NCBI GenBank assembly: GCA_051652645.1
Contig: JBOFUP010000094.1
Span: 1 to 64,000, forward strand
Reading direction: 5' to 3'
DNA length: 64,000 nucleotides
From: UBA7332 sp051652645
GTDB lineage: Bacteria; Bacteroidota; Bacteroidia; Bacteroidales; UBA7332
Below the pieces are notes generated by a model. That model did not search any database. It was not told the origin of the DNA and saw nothing but the letters and a program-made list of their open reading frames with translations. Below, piece after piece: positions 17,569 through 25,797 of the stretch (positions are counted from its first letter, which is position 1; each line of letters opens with the position of its first letter). The translations under genes and the position numbers were made by a program.

Positions 17569-18762
17569 ATGATAAAAGTCATAAGAGAGGTATTCATAAA
17601 AAGAGTGTTTTCAGAGACATCCATATACACTATCGCTTGGGCCATTATTCTGTTATTTCCTTTAGCAAATAACACTATTGATTATCTTACAGGAACTTCC
17701 TATTCTCTTCGGTGGAAGGATATATTTAAAAGCTGGATAGAGATCCTCCCATTCCTTTCGCTCTTTTTAGTGAACCACATAATCCTACTTCCACAACTAT
17801 TACTTAGAAAGAAAACAACGAAATATATTATATCTGCAACTCTTTGCTCTATACTCTTCATCTCAATATCAACTATAGTATCACACAACCAGCCGCGACC
17901 TCCTATGGGAGATATGTCCCACGAAGGAGAAGAATTTTCTAATCGTAGAGAGAAGAACCCCAACATTTATGAAAAATGGGGGATTGAAAAAGAAAACACT
18001 CTTCAGCCTCCTCCAATTAGGCATCGTCCTAGTATCAACCCAATATTAAAGGGCCCTTTTATTGGTCGAATGCTTCTAGCTATACTAATGCTTAGTTTTA
18101 ACATTGCTGTGAAGCTATTCTTCAAATCACTCAAGGACGATGAAGCGATGAAAGAGCTTGAGAATCAAAATCTACAGTCCGAGTTAGAATACCTAAAATA
18201 TCAAATCAACCCACACTTCTTCATGAATACACTCAACAATATTCATTCATTGGTAGATATTGATACTGAAAAGGCAAAAGAAACTATTGTTGAACTATCT
18301 AAACTTATGAGATATATTCTCTACGAATCAAACAACAAGAGTATCTCACTTAATAAAGAGGTAGAGTTTCTAAGAAACTATGTAAAGTTGATGCGTATAC
18401 GTTATTCTGAAAGTGTTGTGATCAACTTCAACGTGAATTCTGATCTTTCTAACATACAAATCCCTCCCCTACTCCTAATATCATTCGTTGAGAATGCTTT
18501 CAAACACGGTGTAAGCTATCAAAAACCTTCATATATCTCTATTACTATAGAAATTACCACAGGAAGATTGGTATTCAGTTGTCTTAATAGTAAATTTGTA
18601 AAGAACAGAGACAATCACCACGGTATAGGTCTAGAGAATATCCGAAAACGACTAGAACTCATATTCAAAGATGATTTTAATCTATCTATTCAAGATCACG
18701 ACAACTCATTTGACATCATACTTGATATACCTATACATAGAACTAGTTTAAACCAGAGTTAA
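17569..18762 (+). CDS. LytS-type sensor histidine kinase
   Basis: Membrane sensor kinase of 397 residues. Four predicted membrane spans occupy the first 180 residues (AWAIILLFPLAN, ILPFLSLFLVNHIILLPQLLL, YIISATLCSILFISIST and RMLLAILMLSFNIAVKLFF), with a charged, proline-rich loop between the third and fourth. A short coiled coil leads into the His_kinase module (PF06580-type): the phosphoacceptor histidine in YQINPHFFMNTLNNIHSL, then an ATPase domain with ENAFKHGV (N box) and HHGIGLENIRKRL (G box). There is no extra sensory domain, so the signal is probably sensed in the membrane or loop. The LytTR partner begins 2 bp after its stop. Confidence 0.9.
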   Translation: MIKVIREVFIKRVFSETSIYTIAWAIILLFPLANNTIDYLTGTSYSLRWKDIFKSWIEILPFLSLFLVNHIILLPQLLLRKKTTKYIISATLCSILFISISTIVSHNQPRPPMGDMSHEGEEFSNRREKNPNIYEKWGIEKENTLQPPPIRHRPSINPILKGPFIGRMLLAILMLSFNIAVKLFFKSLKDDEAMKELENQNLQSELEYLKYQINPHFFMNTLNNIHSLVDIDTEKAKETIVELSKLMRYILYESNNKSISLNKEVEFLRNYVKLMRIRYSESVVINFNVNSDLSNIQIPPLLLISFVENAFKHGVSYQKPSYISITIEITTGRLVFSCLNSKFVKNRDNHHGIGLENIRKRLELIFKDDFNLSIQDHDNSFDIILDIPIHRTSLNQS

Positions 18763-18764
18763 AA

Positions 18765-19508
18765 ATGACTATGATAAAATGTATTGCTATTGACGACGAA
18801 CCATTAGCACTAGCTAAACTTAGGAGTTATATAGAGAAAATACCATTCCTATATTTGTGCAAGACATGCCAAGATGCCATCGAAGCTATGCAAGTCATCT
18901 CAGAGCAAAGCATCGATCTTATATTCCTTGATATAAATATGCCTGACCTTTCTGGAATAGAGTTTGTTAGATCACTAGAAAAAGCTCCTCATATTATATT
19001 TACAACGGCATACTCAGAGTATGCAATAGATGGATTCAAACTAGATGCAGTAGACTATATATTAAAACCTTTCAATTTTGACGAGTTTCTAACAGCTGCA
19101 AACAGAGCACGCAAGCGTATAGAACTGATTGAATACTCTAGTAATAGACCTATAAACCCAATAAATCAGAAATTTGTTTCAGATGGGACCATCTTTGTAA
19201 AGAGCGACTATAAAGTGAGTCGAATAGATCTCGACTCTATTCTATATATAGAGGCGATGAATGAGTATGTAAAAATATATATAAACGGTGAGGAGAAACC
19301 TCTAATACCTCTTCTTAGCATAAAGAAACTTGAGGAGATACTTCCTTCCTCTAAGTTTATGAGAGTACACAGATCATATATTGTAAATCTGGAGAGGGTA
19401 ATAGAGATAGCCAAGATGCGAATAATATTTGGTAAGAATAGCATTCCTATTGGAGATAGCTACAAGGAGTTTTTCATGGAGTACGTTAATCAAAGATTAA
19501 TGAAATAG
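18765..19508 (+). CDS. LytTR-family response regulator
   Basis: Partner of the preceding kinase, 247 residues. Receiver domain with acidic D10-D11 (AIDDEPLAL), phosphoacceptor D56 (IFLDINMPDLSG), the TTAYSEYAIDGF switch region and the K of YILKPF. The C-terminal LytTR DNA-binding domain (about 140-245) has DSILYIEAMNEYVKIY, LLSIKKLEEILP and FMRVHRSYIVNL. The gene is tightly linked to the kinase, so they form one two-component system. The 21-bp-spaced repeats at 15303-15333 are a candidate target. Confidence 0.93.
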   Translation: MTMIKCIAIDDEPLALAKLRSYIEKIPFLYLCKTCQDAIEAMQVISEQSIDLIFLDINMPDLSGIEFVRSLEKAPHIIFTTAYSEYAIDGFKLDAVDYILKPFNFDEFLTAANRARKRIELIEYSSNRPINPINQKFVSDGTIFVKSDYKVSRIDLDSILYIEAMNEYVKIYINGEEKPLIPLLSIKKLEEILPSSKFMRVHRSYIVNLERVIEIAKMRIIFGKNSIPIGDSYKEFFMEYVNQRLMK

Positions 19509-19931
19509 AATAGTAATCTACTGATATTAGAGATAAAGAAAACCTGTATCAGGAGTTATTAGATATGGTGGATAGACTCTCAATGTATATATGATTAGCA
19601 TCTGCAATTTAAAACATATTACTCTTTATTGAATAGCAAGTCACGTAAGAATAAGGGTAAAACTAGAATTAATTCTAGTTTTACCCTTATTCTTTTATTC
19701 ACTAATGCTATTAATGAATCATATATAGCATTAAATTCTGACTCCCCAAGAAAGAACGAGACGACCATCTTTAATTAAATAATTAAAGATAATGCCACTT
19801 AACGCCGATATATTTAAATATTATGTATATTTTCGCTCTATATATAATTAAACAATAGCAAATCTATGCCAATATATTAAACTCAATACAATAAACTAAT
19901 AATAAAACAGAAAGACACTAACCACAAATTC
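19509..19931 (+). other. non-coding region before the fucosidase, rich in inverted repeats
   Basis: No gene seen. It holds a 46-nt perfect palindrome (19648-19693), TAATGCTAT/ATAGCATTA (19703-19711 with 19725-19733) and a 10-bp inverted repeat (19767-19776 with 19781-19790). No exact TAnnTTTG box was found before the fucosidase; the closest is TATATTTA near 19810, so that gene may use another sigma factor or an activator. Confidence 0.6.
19648..19693 (+). terminator. 46-nt perfect palindrome, terminator-like
   Basis: Arms 19648-19670 and 19671-19693 are exact reverse complements with no spacer, followed by TTTTATT. It lies 140 bp after the LytTR gene and may end that operon. Confidence 0.65.
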
Positions 19932-21686
19932 ATGATGAAACTAAAACAATTTACACTATTGCTTATGTTGAGTATAAGCTTCGCAACTTATGCAAACAAC
20001 CCAACAAAAAAAGGATTCATTAAGATGAATTCAATTTACTCAACAGCCATTGAAAAACTTAATGAGGTAAAAACCCCAAAACAACTTTCAGAGGCTATTG
20101 AAGAATTAGATAAAATAGACAAGAAAGCCAGCAAAGATCAACAAATAGATAAGATACTATCACTAACATCAACCAATTGTCCTGTACAATTCAAATCTGA
20201 TTTGGACGCATTAAAATCTCTACAATCTGATTTGAGAGATGCTGGTAAACGTTTGGCTATGGGCGGTAACTTTCAAGATACAACAGTTGCTAATGCTTTT
20301 AATAGATTTGCTAGTAAATATGCGCCTTCGTCAGCTCAAGAAGAAGCTCCTTTGAATGAAGGGGCTCCATACGAAACCAAAGAGGCTCGAGATATGAGAA
20401 TGAAGTGGTGGAGAGATGGTAAGTTCGGTATGTTCGTTCATTATGGACTTTACTCTGGTCTTGCTGGCGAGGTGAAAGATAAAAAATATGAAGGTTGTGT
20501 TGAATGGATTCAGATGCAATCAGGTCTAGATAGTGACACTTATGCACAAGAGGCAATGCCAAAGTTCACGCCCAAAGAAGGTAAAGCTACTCAATGGGTT
20601 AAATTAGCTAAAGAGTCTGGCTGCAAATATATCGTCATGACTAGCCGCCATCATGAAGGGTTCAATATGTTTGAAACAAAACACTCTGACTTCAATATAA
20701 TGAAGACAAAAGGTGTAAATATAGCTGACGAATATGCCAAAGCTTGTGAGGAGTATGATATCAAAGCTGGATACTACTTTTCACTCATTGACTGGAGTCA
20801 CCCAGATTATGACCCAACGGGTTCAGGGATTTCTTACCCAAAGGGTAACTATGATGATCAAAAAAAAGGAGAACGCACATTCGGGAATCATGAGAAATAC
20901 AAAGAATATCTTTTAAATGTATTCACTGATCTAACTTCTAATTATAAAGTAGACTTAATGTGGTGGGATTTCAGCCAACCTCGATTTCAGGGCGACAAAG
21001 CGTGGGGTGCTACCAATTTGATGAGAAAGTTATTCGATGCTAACCCCAACGCAATTCAGAACAATCGTCTATACCATTCGGACAATCACATCAGTGAAGG
21101 GGGTATCAAAGTGACCCCAACATGGAAGGGTGACTATTCCACTGCTGAGCACCACATCCCTGCAACTGGTATAGATGGTGATTGGGAAGCTTGTCAAACA
21201 CTAAATGGCACATGGGGATATTCAGCAGATAACCAGAAATGGAAAACTTCTGATAATTTAATCCGCGAACTTATCGATGTCGTAAGTAGAGGGGGTAATT
21301 TCTTATTGAATATTGGACCTGAAGCAGATGGATCAATACCTGAAGAAAGCATACGTCTATTCAATGAAATAGGTGCTTGGATGAATATTAACAGCGAAGC
21401 AATCTATGAAACACGAGCTAATCCTTTTGACGTTGAGTTCAAGTGGGGACGTGTTACACGTAAAGGTGATAATACTCTTTATCTCTTTATTTACGAGAAA
21501 CCTGAAAATGGAGTTATTGAAATACCTTGTACCTTCGCAAGAAGGACAAAAGCTACGCTCTTGGAGGGAGGACAAAACATTGATATTAAAACCAGTACAA
21601 ATAATACCACCGAAATCAATATCAATAATCTGACTATACAACCTGGTGCTAGTGTGATCAAAATAACAGGAAATTACACTAACTAA
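19932..21686 (+). CDS. secreted alpha-L-fucosidase (GH29) with N-terminal helical extension
   Basis: Retaining glycoside hydrolase releasing L-fucose from host or plant glycans, exported by a signal peptide (about 1-21, LLLMLSISFATYA). Residues about 25-125 form a charged, alpha-helical extension unlike the GH29 fold. The catalytic domain starts near residue 150 (MKWWRDGKFGMFVHYGLYS), with TSRHHEGFNMFETKHS, and the likely nucleophile D346 in LMWWDFSQP. LLNIGPEADGSIPEESI is another GH29 hallmark, followed by a C-terminal beta domain. There are no SusC/SusD genes nearby, so it is not in a classical polysaccharide locus. ATGATG at the start leaves a one-codon ambiguity. Confidence 0.9.
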   Translation: MMKLKQFTLLLMLSISFATYANNPTKKGFIKMNSIYSTAIEKLNEVKTPKQLSEAIEELDKIDKKASKDQQIDKILSLTSTNCPVQFKSDLDALKSLQSDLRDAGKRLAMGGNFQDTTVANAFNRFASKYAPSSAQEEAPLNEGAPYETKEARDMRMKWWRDGKFGMFVHYGLYSGLAGEVKDKKYEGCVEWIQMQSGLDSDTYAQEAMPKFTPKEGKATQWVKLAKESGCKYIVMTSRHHEGFNMFETKHSDFNIMKTKGVNIADEYAKACEEYDIKAGYYFSLIDWSHPDYDPTGSGISYPKGNYDDQKKGERTFGNHEKYKEYLLNVFTDLTSNYKVDLMWWDFSQPRFQGDKAWGATNLMRKLFDANPNAIQNNRLYHSDNHISEGGIKVTPTWKGDYSTAEHHIPATGIDGDWEACQTLNGTWGYSADNQKWKTSDNLIRELIDVVSRGGNFLLNIGPEADGSIPEESIRLFNEIGAWMNINSEAIYETRANPFDVEFKWGRVTRKGDNTLYLFIYEKPENGVIEIPCTFARRTKATLLEGGQNIDIKTSTNNTTEININNLTIQPGASVIKITGNYTN

Positions 21687-21790
21687 ACCATTAGCAGAGT
21701 AGTAAGTATGCACATTATTATATGATTAACTTATATAATAATGCTACTATTGAGAGATTACACAAAAAATTGTAGAAAGCATTTCCATTC

Positions 21791-21839
21791 AAGGAGCATC
21801 GGACATTAAATTTTAATGTCCGATGCTCCTTTTTTTTTA
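21791..21839 (+). terminator. strong intrinsic terminator after the fucosidase
   Basis: Perfect 20-bp inverted repeat (21791-21810 with 21812-21831) followed by an uninterrupted T-run. Confidence 0.93.
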
Positions 21840-21870
21840 TTACAAACTATAGTAAATCATTTATATTAGT

Positions 21871-21878
21871 TAAGTTTG
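21871..21878 (+). promoter_or_regulatory. -7 box of glutaminase promoter
   Basis: TAAGTTTG, 66 bp before the glutaminase start. Confidence 0.5.
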
Positions 21879-21944
21879 TGCCCCCCAATAACTAATGGGG
21901 CAATTAATAAATAGATCTAATTCCATGTATTATTTTACAGACAT

Positions 21945-22910
21945 ATGAGAAGAGAAATATCAATTAAAGAGTTTGAATCAGTGATGATGGAGGCATATAA
22001 CCTCTATAAAGATAACAAAGATGGTGAGAATGCCTCATACATACCATACCTTGAGAAAGTGCCAAACGATCTGTTCGGAATCTCAATCACCTTCACTGAT
22101 GGAAGATCAATACAAGTGGGCGATACAAACTATGAGTTTGGCATCGAATCTATTTCCAAGGTACTAACAGCAATCCTTGCTATGAGACAAGCCGGAGACC
22201 AAGCTATCCTTGACAAAATTGGTGCTGATGCAACTGGGCTACCTTTCAACTCAATTATGGCACTGCTAGTTGAAAGTCAAACCCCTTCCACTCCTCTTGT
22301 AAATGCTGGTGCAATTAGTGCATGCAGTATGATACACCCCATAGGCAACATTCAAGAGAAGTGGAATGCCATAACGCAAAACATGCAAGAGCTCTGCGGA
22401 TCACCTCTTAACCTGATTGAAGACCTATACATATCAGAGTCAGAAACAAACTACAACAACCGCTCAATAACATGGCTACTAAAAAATCTAGGTAGAATAT
22501 ATGACGAGCCAGAGATGTCGCTTGACCTCTACACGAAACAATGTTCGCTAGGAGTCTCAACAAATCAACTAGCAATCTGCGCCTCTACGATAGCCAACCA
22601 AGGGATAAACCCTGCGAATGGACATTATGTGTTTGATCCTTTACTCGCTACCAAGATCATATCTCTTATTGCCACGTTTGGATTCTACGAGAAAAGTGGA
22701 GAATGGATCTTCACCACAGGACTACCCGTGAAAACAGGAGTTGGGGGAGGTATAATGGGTGTTCTTCCTGGTGTGTTTGGCATTGCTGCATTTGCTCCTC
22801 CGATAGATTCTTCAGGTAATTCTGTTAAAGCTCAGCTTGCTTTAAGATATATAATGAACAAATTAGACCTTCACATATATAGTAATCAACAAATCATAGT
22901 GACTGAATAG
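21945..22910 (+). CDS. glsA: glutaminase A
   Basis: Hydrolyses glutamine to glutamate and ammonia in the cytosol. The 321-residue protein belongs to the serine-beta-lactamase-like glutaminase family: the SxxK motif in GIESISKVL (near residue 70), the PSTPLVNAGAISA segment (family P.NP..NAGAI), the SESETNYNNR segment, the LDLYTKQCSL motif and the C-terminal glycine-rich VKTGVGGGIMGVLPG. Length is as expected (about 300-310). It has its own promoter box and is followed 54 bp later by recQ, which also has a box. Confidence 0.94.
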   Translation: MRREISIKEFESVMMEAYNLYKDNKDGENASYIPYLEKVPNDLFGISITFTDGRSIQVGDTNYEFGIESISKVLTAILAMRQAGDQAILDKIGADATGLPFNSIMALLVESQTPSTPLVNAGAISACSMIHPIGNIQEKWNAITQNMQELCGSPLNLIEDLYISESETNYNNRSITWLLKNLGRIYDEPEMSLDLYTKQCSLGVSTNQLAICASTIANQGINPANGHYVFDPLLATKIISLIATFGFYEKSGEWIFTTGLPVKTGVGGGIMGVLPGVFGIAAFAPPIDSSGNSVKAQLALRYIMNKLDLHIYSNQQIIVTE

Positions 22911-22921
22911 TCTTTTAATCG

Positions 22922-22929
22922 TATATTTG
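22922..22929 (+). promoter_or_regulatory. -7 box of recQ promoter
   Basis: TATATTTG, 36 bp before the recQ start. Confidence 0.55.
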
Positions 22930-22964
22930 AAGCTAATCAATAGCTAATTGTAAGAAGATTAAAC

Positions 22965-25097
22965 ATGATTCAAACATCCTCGCTTCTAAAAAAATACTTC
23001 GGATACGACACCTTCAGGCCTAAGCAAGAGGAGATCATCAACCACGTAATGAGTGGCAAAGACTCCTTAGTACTTATGCCAACAGGGGGTGGAAAATCAC
23101 TCTGCTATCAAATCCCAGCTCTTGCTCTTGCTGGTACAACTGTAGTAGTCTCTCCTCTATTATCATTGATGAAAGACCAAGTAGACACCCTGCGCGAGAA
23201 CGGAATCTCAGCTTATGCTCTAAATAGCTCACTATCCGATAGTGAGACTAGGCAGGTGAAAGAACTATGCATAAAAGGTAGCGTTAAAATTCTATATATA
23301 TCACCCGAGAGACTCCTCAGCGAACTTGACTTCCTACTACGTCAAATGCAGATCTCACTATTTGCAATTGACGAAGCTCACTGTATCTCTCAATGGGGAC
23401 ACGACTTTAGACAAGAGTACACACGACTCTCGCTCATCAAACAAACATACCCAAACGTCCCTATGGTGGCACTTACTGCCACTGCAGACAAAGTGACGCG
23501 AGAAGATATTATTTCACAACTGAGTCTAAACAACCCTATTACCTTCATCTCCTCTTTCGACAGACCAAACATATCACTTCGTGTGATAAAAGGGATGCAG
23601 AAGAAAGCGAAGATGAAAACCATCGTTGACTTTATTGACAAACACCCTCGTCAGAGCGGCATTATATACTGTATGAGCCGAAAAAACTGCGAAAGCGTTG
23701 CACAAGATCTTCAAGAGTATGGAATAGACACAGGAGTATATCACGCTGGATTGACTCCACAAGAGAGAGATAAAGCACAGAACGACTTTCTCAACGACAA
23801 TGTACAAGTAATGTGTGCCACTATAGCTTTCGGTATGGGTATTGACAAATCAAATGTAAGATGGGTTATACACTACAATATGCCCAAAAGCATGGAGTCA
23901 TACTACCAAGAGATTGGTCGTGCAGGCAGAGATGGTATGAAGGCAGATACAATACTATTCTATAGCATTGGCGACTTGATTATGCTCACCAACTTCGCAA
24001 ACGAGAGCGGACAAAAGGATATGAACCTTGAGAAGCTGAACCGAATGCAACAATATGGAGAGGCTGATATATGCAGACGACGAATTCTTCTAAGTTACTT
24101 CGGTGAAGAGATGAACAGTGACTGTGGCAACTGCGATGTATGCAAAAATCCACCCCAACGTTTCGATGGTACTATTCTAGTTCAAAAAGCCCTCAGTGCT
24201 ATCGCTCGCACACAACAACAAGTGGGAATGAACACTCTCATTGATATACTCAGAGGATCTCACAAAGCTGAGTTGATGGACAAGGGATACGACAAGATTA
24301 AGACCTTCGGGGCTGGTGCTGCAAACTCATTTAGGCAGTGGCAAGCTTTTCTTCTTCAAATGCTTCAAATAGGATACTTTGAGATTGCATACAACGATGG
24401 TAATACCCTAAAGATAACGCCTCTTGGGATGAAGGCTCTTCGTGGAGAAATAAACGTTGAACTAGCTGAGCTCAAACCTGAAGAGTTTGAGAACAAAAAG
24501 AAGAGAACCTCAAAAGAGATTACCTCTAGAACTAGTTCTCAAATACTCACCGAGGACGAGAAACTCTTTGAGGCTCTTCGTAAATTGCGTATGAACTTTG
24601 CCACTGAAGAAGATGTGCCTGCATATGCCATTTTCACCGACAAGAGTCTATCCGACATGGTTGAAATGAAACCTACTACCCTGCTTGAGTTCTCAAACAT
24701 TTCAGGTGTCTCAGAGGTCAAACTCGATAAGTACGGTCATAAGTTCGTCGAATTAATCAAAAGAGAACTAGTACGTAAACGCGAAAAGGGTGATACTTAC
24801 AAGTTAACTTTTGAATGTATAGAAAAGGGTATGACAATAGAGCAGATCTCATCATTCAGAGGTATTCAACCGGTCACTGTCTATTCACACATTGCACACC
24901 TCATACAGGCAGGAACTATAACAAACTGGAGTGCATTTGTAGACCAACAAGAGTGTGATCGTGTAGAAAAGATACTAACCCAGCGAGGCAATTCAACGGA
25001 GCTTAAGCCCATATATGAAGCACTAAATGGTGAGGTAGAATATGGTAAAATACGTCTAGCAATTGCTATTATTTCAGCCCAGAAGCAAACTAATTAA
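22965..25097 (+). CDS. recQ: ATP-dependent DNA helicase RecQ
   Basis: 3'-5' helicase acting in recombination and fork repair. The 710-residue protein has the Q-motif region (YFGYDTFRPKQEEI), Walker A TGGGKS (K44), DEAH box IDEAHCISQWGHDFR, motif VI QEIGRAGRDG, the zinc-binding RQC region with CRRRILLSYFGEE and CGNCDVC, a winged helix, and an HRDC domain (about 525-600). An extra C-terminal helix-turn-helix-like segment (about 610-700, GMTIEQISSFRGIQPVTVYSH) is found in the longer RecQ forms common in Bacteroidota. It ends before a hairpin. Confidence 0.97.
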   Translation: MIQTSSLLKKYFGYDTFRPKQEEIINHVMSGKDSLVLMPTGGGKSLCYQIPALALAGTTVVVSPLLSLMKDQVDTLRENGISAYALNSSLSDSETRQVKELCIKGSVKILYISPERLLSELDFLLRQMQISLFAIDEAHCISQWGHDFRQEYTRLSLIKQTYPNVPMVALTATADKVTREDIISQLSLNNPITFISSFDRPNISLRVIKGMQKKAKMKTIVDFIDKHPRQSGIIYCMSRKNCESVAQDLQEYGIDTGVYHAGLTPQERDKAQNDFLNDNVQVMCATIAFGMGIDKSNVRWVIHYNMPKSMESYYQEIGRAGRDGMKADTILFYSIGDLIMLTNFANESGQKDMNLEKLNRMQQYGEADICRRRILLSYFGEEMNSDCGNCDVCKNPPQRFDGTILVQKALSAIARTQQQVGMNTLIDILRGSHKAELMDKGYDKIKTFGAGAANSFRQWQAFLLQMLQIGYFEIAYNDGNTLKITPLGMKALRGEINVELAELKPEEFENKKKRTSKEITSRTSSQILTEDEKLFEALRKLRMNFATEEDVPAYAIFTDKSLSDMVEMKPTTLLEFSNISGVSEVKLDKYGHKFVELIKRELVRKREKGDTYKLTFECIEKGMTIEQISSFRGIQPVTVYSHIAHLIQAGTITNWSAFVDQQECDRVEKILTQRGNSTELKPIYEALNGEVEYGKIRLAIAIISAQKQTN

Positions 25098-25114
25098 CAG
25101 TACAAACCTTATAT

Positions 25115-25153
25115 ATAGGGGTTGATTCCAACAAATTTGGAGTCAACCCCTAT
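25115..25153 (+). terminator. terminator after recQ
   Basis: 16-bp inverted repeat (25115-25130 with 25138-25153) with one G:T pair, followed by a T-rich stretch. Confidence 0.85.
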
Positions 25154-25241
25154 CTCTTTTTATTACTTTCTACAAACTATACATACAAAAAGCTCAAAGA
25201 GCTATTAACAAAAAATGGAATTTCTATCAACAACAAACCGA

Positions 25242-25249
25242 CAAAGTTA
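25242..25249 (-). promoter_or_regulatory. possible minus-strand promoter next to the repeat array
   Basis: TAACTTTG on the minus strand. Transcription would run away from the array towards the recQ terminator, about 110 nt, with no protein frame; the array would be immediately upstream. Chance occurrence is quite possible. Confidence 0.3.
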
Positions 25250-25277
25250 AACAACTGTAGTAGAACACTATAAAAAC

Positions 25278-25365
25278 ACGTACGTATTTAGTCCAAAGTA
25301 CGTACGTATTTGCAACTAATTACGTACGTATTTTCAATGAAATACGTACGTGTTTTGGAAGAGTG
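25278..25365. repeat. four tandem 22-bp units with core ACGTACGT(A/G)TTT
   Basis: The 12-bp core starts at 25278, 25300, 25322 and 25344, exactly 22 bp apart. Copies 1-3 are identical (ACGTACGTATTT); copy 4 has G for A at position 9. The 10-bp spacers differ from each other. The core contains the self-complementary ACGTACGT, so each copy is both a palindrome and part of a direct array, on the same face of the helix. This looks like a multimeric protein-binding array rather than slipped-strand DNA, because the spacers are not conserved. The binding protein is unknown. Confidence 0.85.
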
Positions 25366-25410
25366 AGACTATGGTCCGTATAGTAGGCCCAAGAATGTGA
25401 AAAGATAGAT

Positions 25411-25460
25411 AAAAAAAGTAGAGAGTATCACAATGATTTTACTCATTAGACACTCTCTAC
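25411..25460 (-). terminator. terminator of the tetR efflux operon
   Basis: On the minus strand a 9-bp inverted repeat (25452-25460 with 25418-25426) is followed by seven T (25417-25411), 25 bp past the last gene. Confidence 0.8.
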
Positions 25461-25484
25461 AATATCAGATCAACAAATAGAAAA

Positions 25485-25778
25485 TCAGATCATATTCTCT
25501 ATGCTCCATACAAAGGCTCTAAGCCCTAGCATCTCATTGCGTTTGTCAAGACGCTTTAGCATATCAAGAAGAGGATTGACTTTGGAGTTTTCAACTACAG
25601 TAATAATCGAAGAGTTAAGCGTTGGCCAAGCATGTGAACCATAGTGAGCCTCACCACCGTTTGTGCCCCTACCCTGCACCTGCTCGAAGAAGGTATAACC
25701 CGTTATGCCAATTTCATCAAATATCAAGACGATATCCTCTCTCAAAGCTTGATTGAATGTAATAAGTACCGATTTCAT
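25485..25778 (-). CDS. PII-like (DUF3240-type) small protein of the efflux operon
   Basis: Cytosolic protein of 97 residues with the pattern of a ferredoxin-like PII fold: a beta strand (MKSVLITFNQ), helix (REDIVLIFDEIG), a strand with GYTFFEQVQGRGTNGGEAHYGS resembling the PII T-loop region, then TLNSSIITVVENSKVNPLLDMLKRL. Related DUF3240/PII-like genes are known beside heavy-metal RND pumps. Here it is last in the operon, 19 bp after the RND pump. The ATG at 25778 is chosen; an earlier one at 25817 would overlap the pump gene. Ligand and function are not established. Confidence 0.65.
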   Translation of the reverse strand: MKSVLITFNQALREDIVLIFDEIGITGYTFFEQVQGRGTNGGEAHYGSHAWPTLNSSIITVVENSKVNPLLDMLKRLDKRNEMLGLRAFVWSIENMI

Positions 25779-25797
25779 TATCGTTATGTTTGATGTG

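Larger units (their letters stand above)
25098..25484. other. non-coding region between convergent recQ and the efflux operon
   Basis: No gene. From left to right it contains the recQ terminator, a minus-strand TAACTTTG box (25249-25242), the four-copy 22-bp repeat array (25278-25365) and the efflux-operon terminator. Confidence 0.7.

Noticed and set aside
25278..25365. CRISPR array
   Set aside because: The repeated core is only 12 bp with 10-bp spacers and there are no cas genes; far too short for CRISPR.
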